Source: Anodontia alba
Lineage: Eukaryota; Mollusca; Bivalvia; Lucinida; Lucinidae
Reading direction: 5' to 3'
Assembly (NCBI GenBank): GCA_964016985.1
Contig: OZ024826.1
Location: forward strand, 39,659,070 to 39,723,069
Length of the DNA stretch: 64,000 nucleotides
Part shown: in pieces, positions 11,460-22,544 of the stretch
Layout: each line of letters begins with the position of its first letter
How positions within the stretch are numbered: position 1 is the stretch's first letter
The notes under the pieces: generated by a model
Databases searched by the model: none
What the model was told of the DNA's origin: nothing
Seen by the model: the letters and a program-made list of their open reading frames with translations, nothing else
Position numbers and translations under genes: made by a program

Positions 11460-11777
11460 TGGTTGGTTATTGCTTACGTTTTAATATCAGGCAGTGACAT
11501 GGCCAATGTTTTTTCCTTTTTTATTTTAATTTTTCAGAATGAAGCTTCTTTCTTTCGTAAAAAGTTTATTTTGAGAGGAGATTCTCATCAACTGATCATT
11601 TCAATGTCTTATTCATAAATATTAACACATTTCATCAATCAACTAGCTAAAACGAGGCACATTTAAATAGTCACCATATAGCTACTATTATGGTTGCTGG
11701 CATCCTACTGATATTGGAAAAATAAAAGATAGATCATTGTACTTATCTTAGGAAAAGCAGTCAAATTACTTCTGCCC
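11460..11777. other. No recognisable feature
   Basis: Unique-looking AT-rich sequence. A TTTAATTTTTCAG acceptor-like site near 11538 is not followed by a convincing exon. Confidence 0.4.
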
Positions 11778-12131
11778 AGCTCCATGGCTCAGTTGGATGT
11801 GATCACAACTGGTGATCAGAAAGGAGGTAGGTTCGATCCCCGCCGGGTCGGCAATTGTTATTGTGTTGGGATTTAACGACATGTCAACTCTTGGTCGGGT
11901 CGGCAACATTCTTTTCTTGGAGATTGATCTTAAATATTTTGTATGGTCATTCTCTTCCTCCCACTGATTCAAGAAGGGCAGTTGTCAGTTTCTGGCAAAA
12001 GAATGTGCACAATACAGGTATACTGCTTAGAGGACTAAGCCTGCCCAGTAAGTGTGATTAGGTAAACTGACCATGCTCAACATGACCATATTGGGTTGAC
12101 ATGGCCGTAAAACCTCAACACAAAAACTAAC
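11778..12131 (+). mobile_element. tRNA-derived SINE with internal duplication
   Basis: Head CATGGCTCAGTTGGATG and GGTTCGATCCCCGCCGGGTC act as A- and B-box-like segments. A GGGATTTAACGACATGTCAA insert follows, then the core resumes with GGTCGGCAACATTC and ends AAACCTCAACAC plus an A-rich tail. Confidence 0.87.
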
Positions 12132-12155
12132 AAATTACTTCTTAAAGCTGTATTT

Positions 12156-12451
12156 TTGTTTGTGTTCAGGTTTTATGGCTCAGTCAACCCAGTGGGGTCA
12201 TACTGAGCATGGTCAGTTTACCTAACCATACTTTTACTGGACAGGCTTAGTCCTCTAAGCGGTTAAGTATCGTGTACATTCTTTTGCCAAAACTGAGAAC
12301 TGCCCTTCTTGAATCAGTGGAAGGGAATGACCTTAGAAAATATTTCATGATTAAATGTACACAAAAGAATGTTGCTGACCCGCCGGGGGTAGACCCCACA
12401 ACCTTCTGATCACCAGTCGTATGCGCATCCAACTGAGCCCCCAAGGCCGAC
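12156..12451 (-). mobile_element. tRNA-derived SINE (CCGGCCTCGG type)
   Basis: Reverse copy from a TTTGTTTGTG tail to a head reading GCCCCCAAGGCCGAC on the + strand. Nearly full length. Confidence 0.87.
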
Positions 12452-12607
12452 TTAAACACAAGATAAAATTTAAATGTGAATATCAACCATGTTAACCAAA
12501 AGGAGTTATCTGTCCAGGTAAAATTTGGTTTGAATCAATTGGTATTGATGAAACTTAAATGGTTGTGCCAACCAGAATTAAATGGTCACATGGCATTACA
12601 TGTTCTG

Positions 12608-12910
12608 TTGTTGTTTCTTTTTTGATGAGGTTTTATGGCTCAGTCAACCCAATGGGTTCATGCTGAGCACAGAGTTTATCACTTTTGTTTGGCAGGCTTA
12701 TTCCTCTAAATCGTTAACCAGTATTTTGCATCTGTATACTTTTGTCAGAAATTGACAACTGCCCCACTTGAATCAGCGGAAGGGAATGACTGTGGAAAAT
12801 ATTTCATGATCAAATCTCCACGTAAGAATGTTGCCGACCCGATGGGAGTTCAAACCTGAAACCTCCTGATCACCAGTCAACGTGCATCCAGCGGAGCCCT
12901 CGAGGCCAGC
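12608..12910 (-). mobile_element. tRNA-derived SINE (CCGGCCTCGG type)
   Basis: Reverse copy, more diverged. Core marker GACAACTGCCCCACTTGAAT and head marker AGCCCTCGAGGCCAGC are visible. Confidence 0.85.
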
Positions 12911-13547
12911 TAAATCACGTAGTCAGGATAAAAACAATAACACTGGAAGGGGTCTATAAACCAACGATTCAACCAGAAATATGCCAGTCACTGCTGACAT
13001 TGCAGCCTGATAAGACACAATGACAGGACTGCTCAGAATTCTTTGTTTACATTTACTGCCTTGCATGCATCAACTAAAATTTACCAATCAAGCAGGTAAG
13101 TACACATAGGTCAGCGGAATCCTGCTCTTGCTGTCTTAAATTGCCACCAAAATATTGCAATACTGCCCTTTGTGTACAGTTAGCCATTTTGTTGACCTTG
13201 ACATTCAACAGATACTGATTAGCCTGCTAGATTATTTTTTTCAATAAATTTATCAGTTTACTTTTGTTTATACACTGCACAATGCCAATTAAGGCTTGAA
13301 TTAACACTGTAAACACTGCTCTGCTTGCTAAATAATTAATAACATCACTGCATCCATGTGACCTGGTAATACGGCCCCTTTTTTTAATTGACACGGTCTA
13401 CACGGTAACTTCACACAATAAACACAGATGTTCTGTCGTGACCCCCGTGAGATCGTGGGTCTACCCTGTTGTACCGGAATTCCATTTACCTTTTTATACG
13501 CACATAAAGATTACATACCCGGTGGTTAAAAGACAAAGTGTTTTAAT

Positions 13548-13830
13548 ATGCTCAACAAAATGGCTGCGCTTGCTCGTCAGTGTCTACGTCATGGCTTCAG
13601 GCCGGAACAGACATCACGTGACTTGACGTCCAGCCCACATTGCAAAGATGACCGTACGCTTTCTAGGGATGCATGTCTTCAAATGAGTGAATCATGTTTC
13701 CCTCTTATATTTGAGGTTTTGTTTGATTGCATGAAATGACAAAATCTTTGCTTCGGAAAGCTTTAATCATCGAACAACCTACAATCCCTCGTCGCAAAGT
13801 GGACGCGACCAGACATGGCGGATAATTGGA
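13548..13830. promoter_or_regulatory. CpG-containing promoter-like segment
   Basis: Within ~280 bp lie AAAATGGCTGCG and CATGGCGGAT (YY1-like), TACGTCAT and TTGACGTC (CRE-like) and ATCACGTGAC (E-box/CLEAR-like), in a locally CG-rich context. A + strand ATG at 13560 opens MAALARQCLRHGF, which resembles a mitochondrial presequence; on the minus strand CCGCCATGTC near 13815 opens a short frame ending at a possible GTTGTT donor. The two readings conflict and no downstream exon was found for either. Promoter function is inference. Confidence 0.3.
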
Positions 13831-14039
13831 TTTAGAGGTAGATAACTCTACCACAACAATGAACTAAATCTTATATGCAACTGTAAATACTGCTCAGCTT
13901 GGAACGCCGTTGGTAGATAAAACCGAAACTAATGCTTAATTAATTCATTAACGGATCTATTCCGTTCACAAGATCCATTAAGTATTGGATGCATTATAGC
14001 ATTCTCTGATGTACTGTTTTAATGGCCTATCCATTTTCA

Positions 14040-14300
14040 GACGTTTTTTTTTTTTTTTTTTTTTTTATTGTAGTTTTTTTTTAAATACGTCCTTTAAAAA
14101 AGCGATCTCCGGCGTGGGGGGTGGGGGGAGGGGAGGAGGGGGGGGGGGGTGGAGGCGTCGGGTGGGAGGGCGGTCGGGCGTCGTCCGAGATTTACCTTTT
14201 GGTTAACCTTTTGAAAAAACCGTCCATAATGCTGTAAGGTGGTTTTCTTTTCTTTTTTTTTTTTCCTCCTTTTTTTTTTTTTTCTTTCTGAAATTTGCCG
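14040..14300. repeat. Low-complexity poly-T, G-rich and poly-T block
   Basis: T runs at 14044-14085, a G-rich stretch at 14117-14175 and C/T-rich runs at 14246-14290. Lysine- or glycine-rich frames here are artefacts of base composition. Confidence 0.9.
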
Positions 14301-14719
14301 AATTCTAAAAGCCACACACTCGACTCAGTATCGAGAGATAGATAGTTTACTTTACTGATTGGAGAAAAAATGGTAACTTTTTCATGCTGACTGGTGAAAA
14401 TAGGCAAAACATTACACGAACTTGGGGAAAATTGATTGTACAGAATAATGAGCTTTAAGAAAATCAAGAAAAATCAGAAAAAAAAAAAAAATGGTCAGAA
14501 AATTGTAAAGTTAGGCCTAAATATAATAAAGAAACGCGACTTTTAGAGAAAGAGTACAATGAACAAACAAGTTATGGAAATCTGGAAAATCAGTGTATAC
14601 CCCGCTTCTCCCCTACCCCACCAGCATACACACAAAATAAACTGTTTTCTTATATTTGCAATGTTATCTTACTTTTAGTTTAGTTTTTACTGCCTTAGTA
14701 ACGTGCATGTTGATCTTGT

Positions 14720-14995
14720 TTAACTCTTTCCCCGTAGTGGCGACTTTTGTCGTCTGCTGATAACCTTTGCAAACAGTTTGGACCCAGCTCAGGCCCGACA
14801 AAACCTGATCTAGATCCAAACATTTGACACTGATGGTATTCCTGAAAGAGTTGTTTTTTGTTATTGTTTTTTTTTTTTTTTTTTTCTTCTTCTTCTTTTG
14901 AAAAAAAAGTTAATGTTTAAAAAAAAAAAAAAAAAAAATCGACAGACGACAAAAAAGCATGCGTGGAAAATTACCCAGCATGCAAAGAGTTAAAG
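14720..14995. mobile_element. GACGACAAA-type palindromic repeat with A/T runs
   Basis: TAACTCTTTCCCCGTAGTGG with TTTTGTCGTCTGCTG at the left mirrors CAGACGACAAAAAAGCATGC and TGCAAAGAGTTA at the right. Related pieces occur near 24890, 26760, 34510, 42300 and 56700. Confidence 0.55.
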
Positions 14996-15462
14996 AGGCA
15001 CACCAAAGACGGATCCAGAGATGGTTCAGGGGTTCAGTCGATCCCTACTTGCCCACTTTCACCCAGAATGTCATTTTCATGGGCATTTTCGGATAAATCT
15101 GTAAATTTCGGATGTCGCATATGTAATTACATTACTCTTACGTTACATTACTCTTACGCATTCTGTGGCGTCTTATCTGTGTCTACACTGTTCGCTTAGG
15201 CCTGACTGTCCGAATACAGGGTGAGTACGGTAATTCAATAATTTCAACATCGCATAAGAATTTTTGAACCATTCATTAAATACTCCTGGACCAGCCCCTG
15301 CGCAACCACTGTTTCCAACAGGAGTGGGCTTACGGTTATTGTGGAAGTATACAACATGAGAAAACGTACCGTCTGACATGTGCGCACAACGTATTCGCGC
15401 AGCCTGACCAGAGTCTTCGTTGTCCGCATGATGCATCCTTGGCCATCCGAAATGCGCCCACT

Positions 15463-15640
15463 AAAGTCCCTAGGTAATACGCTGTTATTTTACCTGACGC
15501 AGTCAGCGCTGGTGGAGGATAAAGCCCCTAGGTAATACGCTGTTATTTTACCTGAGCGCAGTCAGCGCTGGTGGAGGATAAAGCCCATAGGTGATACGCT
15601 GTTATTTTACCTGGACGCAGTCAGCACTGGTGGAGGAAAA
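15463..15640 (+). repeat. 58-59 bp tandem repeat, three units
   Basis: TAGGTAATACGCTGTTATTT begins at 15471 and 15529, with a variant at 15588. Each unit ends GCTGGTGGAGGATAAAG. Confidence 0.9.
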
Positions 15641-15880
15641 GACCTGCAACGCAAATATAAAGTATGATTTTCTTGATAATCCAGTTCAACTTTCTTGACA
15701 TTGTTGTGTCTGTATTTCAAGCACAGGACGATTTTTGCATTAAAGTGAAAACAAGATGGCGACTGATTTTCAAACTAAAACATTCTCCTGAAATTCATGC
15801 ACCGACTGGAACTATTTTGGTAGGAAATCATAACGGCTGATAGTGAAAATTCAAAGGTAAAACATGAATGAAAATGTAAT

Positions 15881-16046
15881 AAACAGTTTATTTGTTTGTT
15901 TTGATCGATTACGGAGAAATAATTCACGCGTATTCTAAGGCTTGCGTGTAAAAAACTCGTTCGTTTCACTCACTCGTTTTTTACGCGCAAGCCTTAGAAC
16001 ACTAGTGAATTATTTCTCCGTAATCGATCAAAACAAACAAATAAAC
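15881..16046. repeat. Long hairpin (arms ~75 bp)
   Basis: TTTATTTGTTTGTTTTGATC, CGATTACGGAGAAATAATTCAC and AAGGCTTGCG at the left are mirrored in reverse order and complement on the right around CGTTCGTTTCACTCACTCG. Probably a foldback MITE. Confidence 0.85.
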
Positions 16047-16162
16047 TCTATACAAGACATATCAACGTGAACATACTTCAACTGGGATTCAGAAAAAAGT
16101 CAAATATGAATCTGCCTCCTATAAAATTTGAACAAAACACGTGTCATGGTGAAAAAGTATTT

Positions 16163-16441
16163 CATCACGAAAACACGCCTATATAATTTTGACCCCCTTA
16201 AACCCCACTTGTATATAGTAAAACTGGGGTTTACAGGGGTATACATTATTTTCCTTATTTCTGCTCAAAAACATAGATTGTGGGTACTCGTTAGAACCGC
16301 CTCGCCGAGGCGGTTCTAACGAGTACCCACAATCTATGTTTTGAGCAGAAATATGAAAAATATCAGAATTTTTTATCTGAAAATTTTCATTTTTTGGTGG
16401 TAAAATTTTCAATATATTTGAATAGGCGGGTTTTTGTAATG
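16163..16441 (-). mobile_element. CATYACG MITE, copy 2
   Basis: CATCACGAAAACACGCC start, full central hairpin, and a TTTTTGTAATG end. Confidence 0.95.
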
Positions 16442-16844
16442 CTTACTTTTACGTATTATTCTAAGTTGCCGAGTAGGTCATGATATAAAAGTTTTTCACA
16501 ATTTCTCAGCATGGCGAAAGATACCCGACAAAAGCGATCAAACAACATTTATTTTAGCATGTTTTGCCATTTATTTATTTATTTGAAAATGAACGGGTGG
16601 TTGTCTAGCTGTCGTGTAACAACACTATGGTAATTTATTTGTACATGCATGCATCTCAGTCTAAGAAGCTGACAGTTGAAGGGAATAGACACCTACAGAC
16701 ATTTTTATTTAAAATAAAATGTAATAGCTTGCCACAAATGAGAGCCTTTTCGAACGTAACTATTTAGGTACATGAAAACACAGTCAGTGCTTTGAATTAA
16801 TTCTGTTACGTCTGGAACTTAGGATGCCCTTTCTCGCAAAGCGG

Positions 16845-16990
16845 AAGAAAAAAAAAAACAAGAAAAGGAAACGTAAATGTGCCAGATTTTCCTCCGAAAA
16901 AAAAAAAAAAATAAATAAAATAAAAAAATAAAATAAAATAAAAAAAAAAACAAAAAAAAAAACAACAAAAACAAAACAAACAAGCAAATT
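16845..16990. repeat. A-rich low-complexity sequence
   Basis: Runs of A with interspersed T and C; phenylalanine-rich minus-strand frames here are artefacts. Confidence 0.9.
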
Positions 16991-17059
16991 CCATAGGGAA
17001 TTTATGTCCCCCGCCTTATTTTTATTTGAGCTGTTAAAAATTGGTAAGTTAACCAGAGG

Positions 17060-17820
17060 ACCATTGGTCTTGAATCACTTACCTAAGTATTGAAGCAGGA
17101 AACCAGTGATAAAAAATAATTTCAGGATTCTGAAAAAAACACATGCATATCTTCAGACCATCCTTAAAGCACCTGTAAAGTTTCAAAAGGATCGGCTTAA
17201 AACTGTGGTGGGAGTTACGGGGACAAGGTACCTACTCCCTATACGCTTCTGTAGTATTAGAAGTAAAAAAAAATGTCTAAGTTAAAAATGCGGAAAAAGT
17301 AATAAAAAATTATTTCAGGATTCTGAAAGAAACACATGCATATCTTCAGGCCATTCTAAAAGCCCATGTAAAGTTTCAAAAGGATCGGCCAAAAAACTGT
17401 GGGAGGAGTTAAGGGGAAAAGGTACCTACTCCCTATACACTTCTGTAATATTAGAACTCAAAAAATGTCTAAGTTAAAAATGCCTAAAAAGTAATAAAAA
17501 ATATTTCAGGGTTCTAAAAAATCCACATGCATATCTTCAGGCCATTCTAAAAGCTCATGTAAAGTTTCAAAAGGATCGGCCAAAAACTGTGGGAGGAGTT
17601 AAGGGGACAAGGTACCTACTCCCTATAGACTTCTGTAATACTAGAACTCAAAAAATGTCTAAGTTCAAAATGTGCAAAAAATAATAAAGAATAATTTCAA
17701 GATTCTAAAAAAAACACATGCATATCTTCAGACCATCTTTAAAGCACCTGTAAAGTTTCAAAAGGATCGGACAAAAACTGTGGGAGGAGTTAAGGGGACA
17801 AGATACCTACTAAAAATTCG
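17060..17820 (+). repeat. ~192-bp tandem repeat, four units
   Basis: ACATGCATATCTTCAG recurs at 17141, 17334, 17525 and 17716. Units share GTAAAGTTTCAAAAGGATCG and GGTACCTACTCCCTATA. Confidence 0.93.
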
Positions 17821-17821
17821 G

Positions 17822-17917
17822 GACCACACCCCACGCACCACGCACCACGCACCACGCGCAACGCACCACGGAAATCCGAAAACAGTGTCCCTTCGCTTTT
17901 CTTCGAAAAGGCGGGGG

Positions 17918-17951
<34 letters not shown>

Positions 17952-17955
17952 AAAA
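17822..17955 (+). repeat. CACGCACCA short repeats and (CAA)n
   Basis: ACCACGCACCACGCACCACG at about 17835 and a CAACAACAA run at about 17929-17950. Confidence 0.85.
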
Positions 17956-18304
17956 AAACATCAACAAAACAAAAACGATTGAATTAGTAAAGTTGCAGTA
18001 AAAATTCAAATTTGCGTTAGTTCGTAATCCACATTTTGTATGAACGATCTGGTCTAAGGGAAAAAACTCTATTTTTATGTCAATTTTTTTCACACAGGAT
18101 TACCTTCCCCGTGAAACCGCGCCAACAAGAAAATTAGTAGACGCAAGCGTCCCAAACTGACGAAGTGGTTGTAGACTTACGTGCACAGATCAACTAGGTA
18201 GTCTGGCTCAAAAACTAGCTCGTATGGCTAAAAACTTGACCATTCAGCTGTTTCCAGTTTTGTGAGTGTGTTCATTGTCCACAATTGTCATTCCTGTTAG
18301 AATC

Positions 18305-18375
18305 TACAGTCGAACTTCAATGGCTCGACCATCTTTGGGACCATAGAAAATTGTTCGAGCCACTGAGGGTTAATC
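18305..18375 (+). mobile_element. Pogo/Tigger-type MITE fragment
   Basis: ACAGTCGAACTTCAATGGCT is followed by an internal inverted piece TCGAGCCACTGAGG. Terminal CAGTCGAAC resembles pogo-type ends; a related reverse fragment is at 56192-56270. Confidence 0.5.
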
Positions 18376-18439
18376 ATGGTGCCAGGTCAAGAATCAAACA
18401 ACGATAATTTAGGGACTTTTTCCGATTTTCTAAAAAATA

Positions 18440-18505
18440 ATTGTTTGTTGAGTGTACTCATTAGAATCGCCTCGATGAGGCGATTCTAATTACACACAAT
18501 ATACA
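18440..18505. repeat. Solo hairpin, GTACTCATTAGAATCGCCTCG type
   Basis: GTACTCATTAGAATCGCCTC and GAGGCGATTCTAAT form the stem. No CATYACG flanks. Confidence 0.65.
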
Positions 18506-18690
18506 ATTTCATGGTTAAATAAGAAAATTCACTAAATATTTGTTTTCCAACTATCGGAAGAATTTTGTAGAGACTCTTCAGGCGGATAGCGAAGACTATG
18601 ACCAGACTGGTGCGCAGTTTGATCAGAATCTCACTGGGCGCACACGCTGTATAGTAGGAAATGCAGTGTTCGGCTTTATTTTCAATTTCA

Positions 18691-19213
18691 GGGCCCAGTT
18701 GTTCAAAGCATCGTTAGCTTAACGAGCCCGTTAGTGGTCAAACTGTTCACTGTTCTAGTACAATATCTAATTCACAGATATTTTGGCTGAAAAAACAATG
18801 TGAGTAGCTGTTGCAAATGCAAAAGCTACTCACATTTTTCAGCAAAAATATTAGCGTATATGCCATATTTAATGATCAAAGTTTTAACGATACGTTAATT
18901 AATAAAATCGTTAGTTTTGAACAACTCATTACGAAAACATGCCTATTCAAGTATACAGAAAATTTTACCACCAAAAAATGAAAATTTTCATATAAAAAAT
19001 TCTGATATTTTTCATATTTCTGCACACATTATAGATTGTGGGTACTCGTTAGAACCGCCTCGGCGATGCAGTTCTAACGAGCACCCACAATCTATGTTTT
19101 GGGAAAAAATAAGAATAATAATGTACACCCCTGTAAACCCCAGTTTTACTATATAAAAGTGGAGTTTACGGGGGTCAAAATTATATAGGCATGTTTTCGT
19201 GATGTGGGCCCAG
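18691..19213. mobile_element. GGGCCCAGTTGTTCAAAGC MITE, copy 2, split by CATYACG MITE
   Basis: The left end is at 18691. The right end is cut after TTTTGAACAACT at 18926 by a CATYACG MITE, and TGGGCCCAG follows it at 19205-19213. The nesting shows this copy is older than the inserted one. Confidence 0.88.
18927..19204 (+). mobile_element. CATYACG MITE, copy 3 (nested)
   Basis: CATTACGAAAACATGCC to GTTTTCGTGATG with an intact hairpin, inserted in the right terminus of a GGGCCCAG MITE. Confidence 0.94.
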
Positions 19214-19526
19214 GTAATCTTACTTTTAATTGGGGCAAATCATTACTACTAGCGAGTTTTATTATCATACAACTATACCCAGCGGACGATGCAACGTCAT
19301 GACGAAGCCGTCTGTTTTTTTTTGTTTTTTTTTTTTCATTGCACGGCCCGTCAATGTTGGGCGATAAGGCCAATTTTGGTTAGTGCTCTATAATCAAGCC
19401 GACTTTGTATCAGTTTTGAAGAAACATCTTGTTATTGGTCAATTCTTTTGGTCTCGTTTTTGATTGGTCAAAATTGTTCATTGGGGTTATTAAAGTGGTT
19501 GGCTTTTTCTTAAAGTTAAACAACGG

Positions 19527-19600
19527 AGATCGCGGTTAGTAGCTGGATGGGTGACCGCGGTGCTTGACTTCGTGGAAGACCCGATAAACGCATAGACACT
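19527..19600 (+). other. 5S rRNA-like fragment
   Basis: GATCGCGGTTAGTAGCTGGA followed by TGGGTGACC resembles the internal control region of 5S rRNA. The 5' half and the 3' stem are not recognisable, so it is a relic or a 5S-derived SINE head, not a functional gene. Confidence 0.35.
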
Positions 19601-19607
19601 CGGCGGA

Positions 19608-19608
<1 letters not shown>

Positions 19609-19667
<59 letters not shown>
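19609..19667 (+). repeat. (TG)n microsatellite
   Basis: About 29 uninterrupted TG units. Confidence 0.99.
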
Positions 19668-19668
<1 letters not shown>

Positions 19669-19889
19669 CTTATTTTTTTTTTTACAGATTATGAGATCTG
19701 GAAATATCCTCTAGCGCACTGTCAAGTTTCAATTCGATCGCCGCGGTTGCGAAATAACAAAGACGTAAAACATCATATACCTATAGTGTTTTATTGTCTA
19801 TGGGAGTGACATTTTGCAAATAACTTATTTCATAACAGATCGACTTGAAATTTGATAGAAAGGTAAAAATAGGCTAACATTTTATAACA

Positions 19890-19892
<3 letters not shown>

Positions 19893-19924
<32 letters not shown>
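19893..19924. repeat. Poly-A run
   Basis: About 32 consecutive A. Confidence 0.95.
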
Positions 19925-19927
<3 letters not shown>

Positions 19928-20049
19928 CAAATATACAGTCGAGTGCCTGTCGACAAACTCTACAGAAGTATACGGGCCGTGCATAACTGCAAGAGCTGGT
20001 TCTGAGTATTTTTTTAATTCTACAAAAGTTATAATATAATGTTATTATA

Positions 20050-20160
20050 GATGTTTTCATATTGGCCCTGTTACAGGTCCTCGGTCAGTCGTATTGGCAT
20101 GAGAATGGTTGTATTGGCCCTCGGCTTCGCCTGTAACAGGGCCAATATGAAAACATCCAT
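20050..20160. repeat. Inverted repeat, ATGTTTTCATATTGGCCCTG type
   Basis: ATGTTTTCATATTGGCCCTG at the left and its complement CAGGGCCAATATGAAAACAT at the right. Related pieces at 21627-21720 and 22325. Confidence 0.8.
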
Positions 20161-20395
20161 TTCATCACATTTTTGTTAATCAACAGTTTGTTTTTAACGT
20201 ATTCGGACATACAATCCTGAGCAAACAGTGTAAACCCTGATCAGACGCAGCAGAACGCGGCGTCTAATCATGATCTACACCTTTGCCACACTCAACCAAC
20301 AATTTAGCACACATTCACAGGTAGAATTTATGCGAGAACATCGACGCCATCTTCAATTGCATTTTGCTTTGTACATGTAGGCAGGCATTACGAAA

Positions 20396-20662
20396 ACACA
20401 CCTATTCAAATATACTGAAAATTTTACCACCAAAAAATGAAAATTTTCAGATAAAAAATTCCGATATTTTTCATATTTCTGCTCAAAATATAGATTGTTG
20501 GTACTCGTTAGAACCGCCTCGACGAGGCGGTTCTAACGAGTACCCACAATCTATGTTTTAAGCAGACATAAGAAAAATAATGTATACCCCTGCAAACCCC
20601 AGTTTTACTATATAAAAATGGGGTTTAAGGGGGTCAAATTATATAGCCATGTTTTCGTGATG
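20396..20662 (+). mobile_element. CATYACG MITE, copy 4
   Basis: CATTACGAAAACACACC start, full hairpin, GTTTTCGTGATG end. Confidence 0.95.
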
Positions 20663-20789
20663 GTTTATACCGTAAAATATTGGCCCTCCTTAATCCATCG
20701 TTTTTTTAATGCTCTAAATCCTCGTAACTTTCAGTATTGGCCCTCGTGTAAAGCGCGGGCCAAAACAACGTATAGAAATAATGCCAAAC

Positions 20790-21066
20790 ATTGCAGCTGT
20801 ATGATGCAGGCTGTTTGGCACAATAATTACCTAGTTGGTTAAGATACCAGTAGAGGTTCACAATTTTCAATAACTTTTAATCGTACAGCAATATTTACAT
20901 TTTAAATGTAATCGTCTAAGATAAAGCAGCCATTCTTGTTACAAAGGATATATTTAGATAAAGATAACTAAAATAACACAATACATTTCCTTTTGGAACC
21001 GCAGAAAAGCCTGTCCGATGACTCTCTGGAAGCGCAGGACTGCCTGTGAGGTCTCAAAAAAAAAAC

Positions 21067-21104
<38 letters not shown>

Positions 21105-21620
21105 ACTGGAAATAGGAGTTTACAGTGTCACCAACCATAAGATTAGATTATACATATACGTCTAAAGTGAGTAGAACATATTATTATCAATCAACTAAGT
21201 AATTTTTGTTCTAATATGTGCTAAATAGCCTGAATCATACCAATGCTATGTTTGGCATAATTTCTATACAGTTTGGGTCTGGATTTATACGAGAGCTAAA
21301 ACCGGTTTAGGGGATAAAACTCGAGAGGTTCAGGCGGGCCAGTATTTTACGGTATTAACAAGTCAATGAGACTTTACACAGAATTATTTCTTCTGTTTAG
21401 TGCTTAGAGTACATCAAGATACCTGCATATGTTGGAGCTGCGTTAATTATTTTTTGCAGACAGAGCAATATTTTTATTTTTATTTTTTTTTTTTTTTTAA
21501 ATTCAATAATTAACTGCATGGTGAAACAAGCGACAAGAACAAAACTAGTCAAAAAGAGGTGTTATTGGCTTCCAATACGTAAAAAGTTGAAAACAAAATG
21601 TTGATTATTAAAAATGTCAT
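20790..21620. other. No recognisable gene; poly-A runs
   Basis: AT-rich DNA with A/T homopolymers at 21055-21102 and 21478-21500. No supported exon. Confidence 0.5.
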
Positions 21621-21626
21621 GAAATG

Positions 21627-21905
21627 GATGTTTTCACATTGGCTCTGTTACTAGGTACTCGGCGAGTCGTAATGGCCTTCGGATGACTGTATTGGCACCC
21701 GGCTTCGCCTCGGGCCAATGCAAGAATCCTCAGGTCAATACGACTGCCCTCGGACCTGAGGGGTTCTGGCAGGCCAATATTTTACGGTATTAACCGGGCC
21801 AATATTTTACGGTATTAACCGTGTACATACTAGTACCGTAAAATATTGGCCCGGTTAATACCATAAAATATTGACCTGCCAGAACCCCTCGGTTTTTATC
21901 CCCTA
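21627..21905. repeat. Inverted repeat with TACCGTAAAATATTGGCC arms
   Basis: GGCCAATATTTTACGGTATT occurs twice (about 21773 and 21803) and its complement occurs at about 21834 and 21862, giving a double hairpin around GTGTACATACTAGTACC. Confidence 0.85.
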
Positions 21906-22012
21906 TTTCCTTGTAACTTTCAGTATTAGCCCCTGTATAAATCCCTCGCAACAAGCACAAACATTGAATCAGTGGGTATGCAGGCTGTTTGGCACATATT
22001 AGCATCATGAAA

Positions 22013-22281
22013 ACACGCCTATATAATTTTGACCCCCTTAAACCCCACTTTTATATAGTAAAACTGGGGTTTACAGGGGTATACATTATTTTTCTTATTT
22101 CTGCTCAAAAACATAGATTGTGGGTACTCGTTAGAACCGCCTCGGCGAGGCTGTTCTAACGAGTACCCACAATCTATGTTTTGAGCAGAAATATAAAAAG
22201 TATCAGAGTATTTATCTGAAAATTTTCAGTTTTTTGGAGGTGAAATTTTCTATATATTTGTATAGGCGTGTTTTCGTAATG
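22013..22281 (-). mobile_element. CATYACG MITE, copy 5
   Basis: CATCATGAAAACACGCC start, full hairpin, GTTTTCGTAATG end. Confidence 0.95.
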
Positions 22282-22495
22282 AACAGTAACTACTTAGCTG
22301 ATTAATAATATAATGATATTAAATGGATGTTTTCATACTGGCCCTGTTGCTAGGCAACACATTTAAATAGTGCTCAAATTCATCTGTCTGTTTGAAGTTT
22401 TTATACATTAAAGGTGACCTCCTGTTAGCAATAGCATTATATCAACTTTGTCTAAACAAATCAATAACTCTTTGTTTGAAGTGTTTTAGAAAGTT

Positions 22496-22504
22496 TTTTT
22501 TTCT

Positions 22505-22538
<34 letters not shown>
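22496..22538. repeat. Poly-T run next to a LINE 3' end
   Basis: About 40 T residues; for the minus-strand LINE to its right this is in the position of a poly-A tail. Confidence 0.85.
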
Positions 22539-22539
<1 letters not shown>

Positions 22540-22544
22540 TTAAA

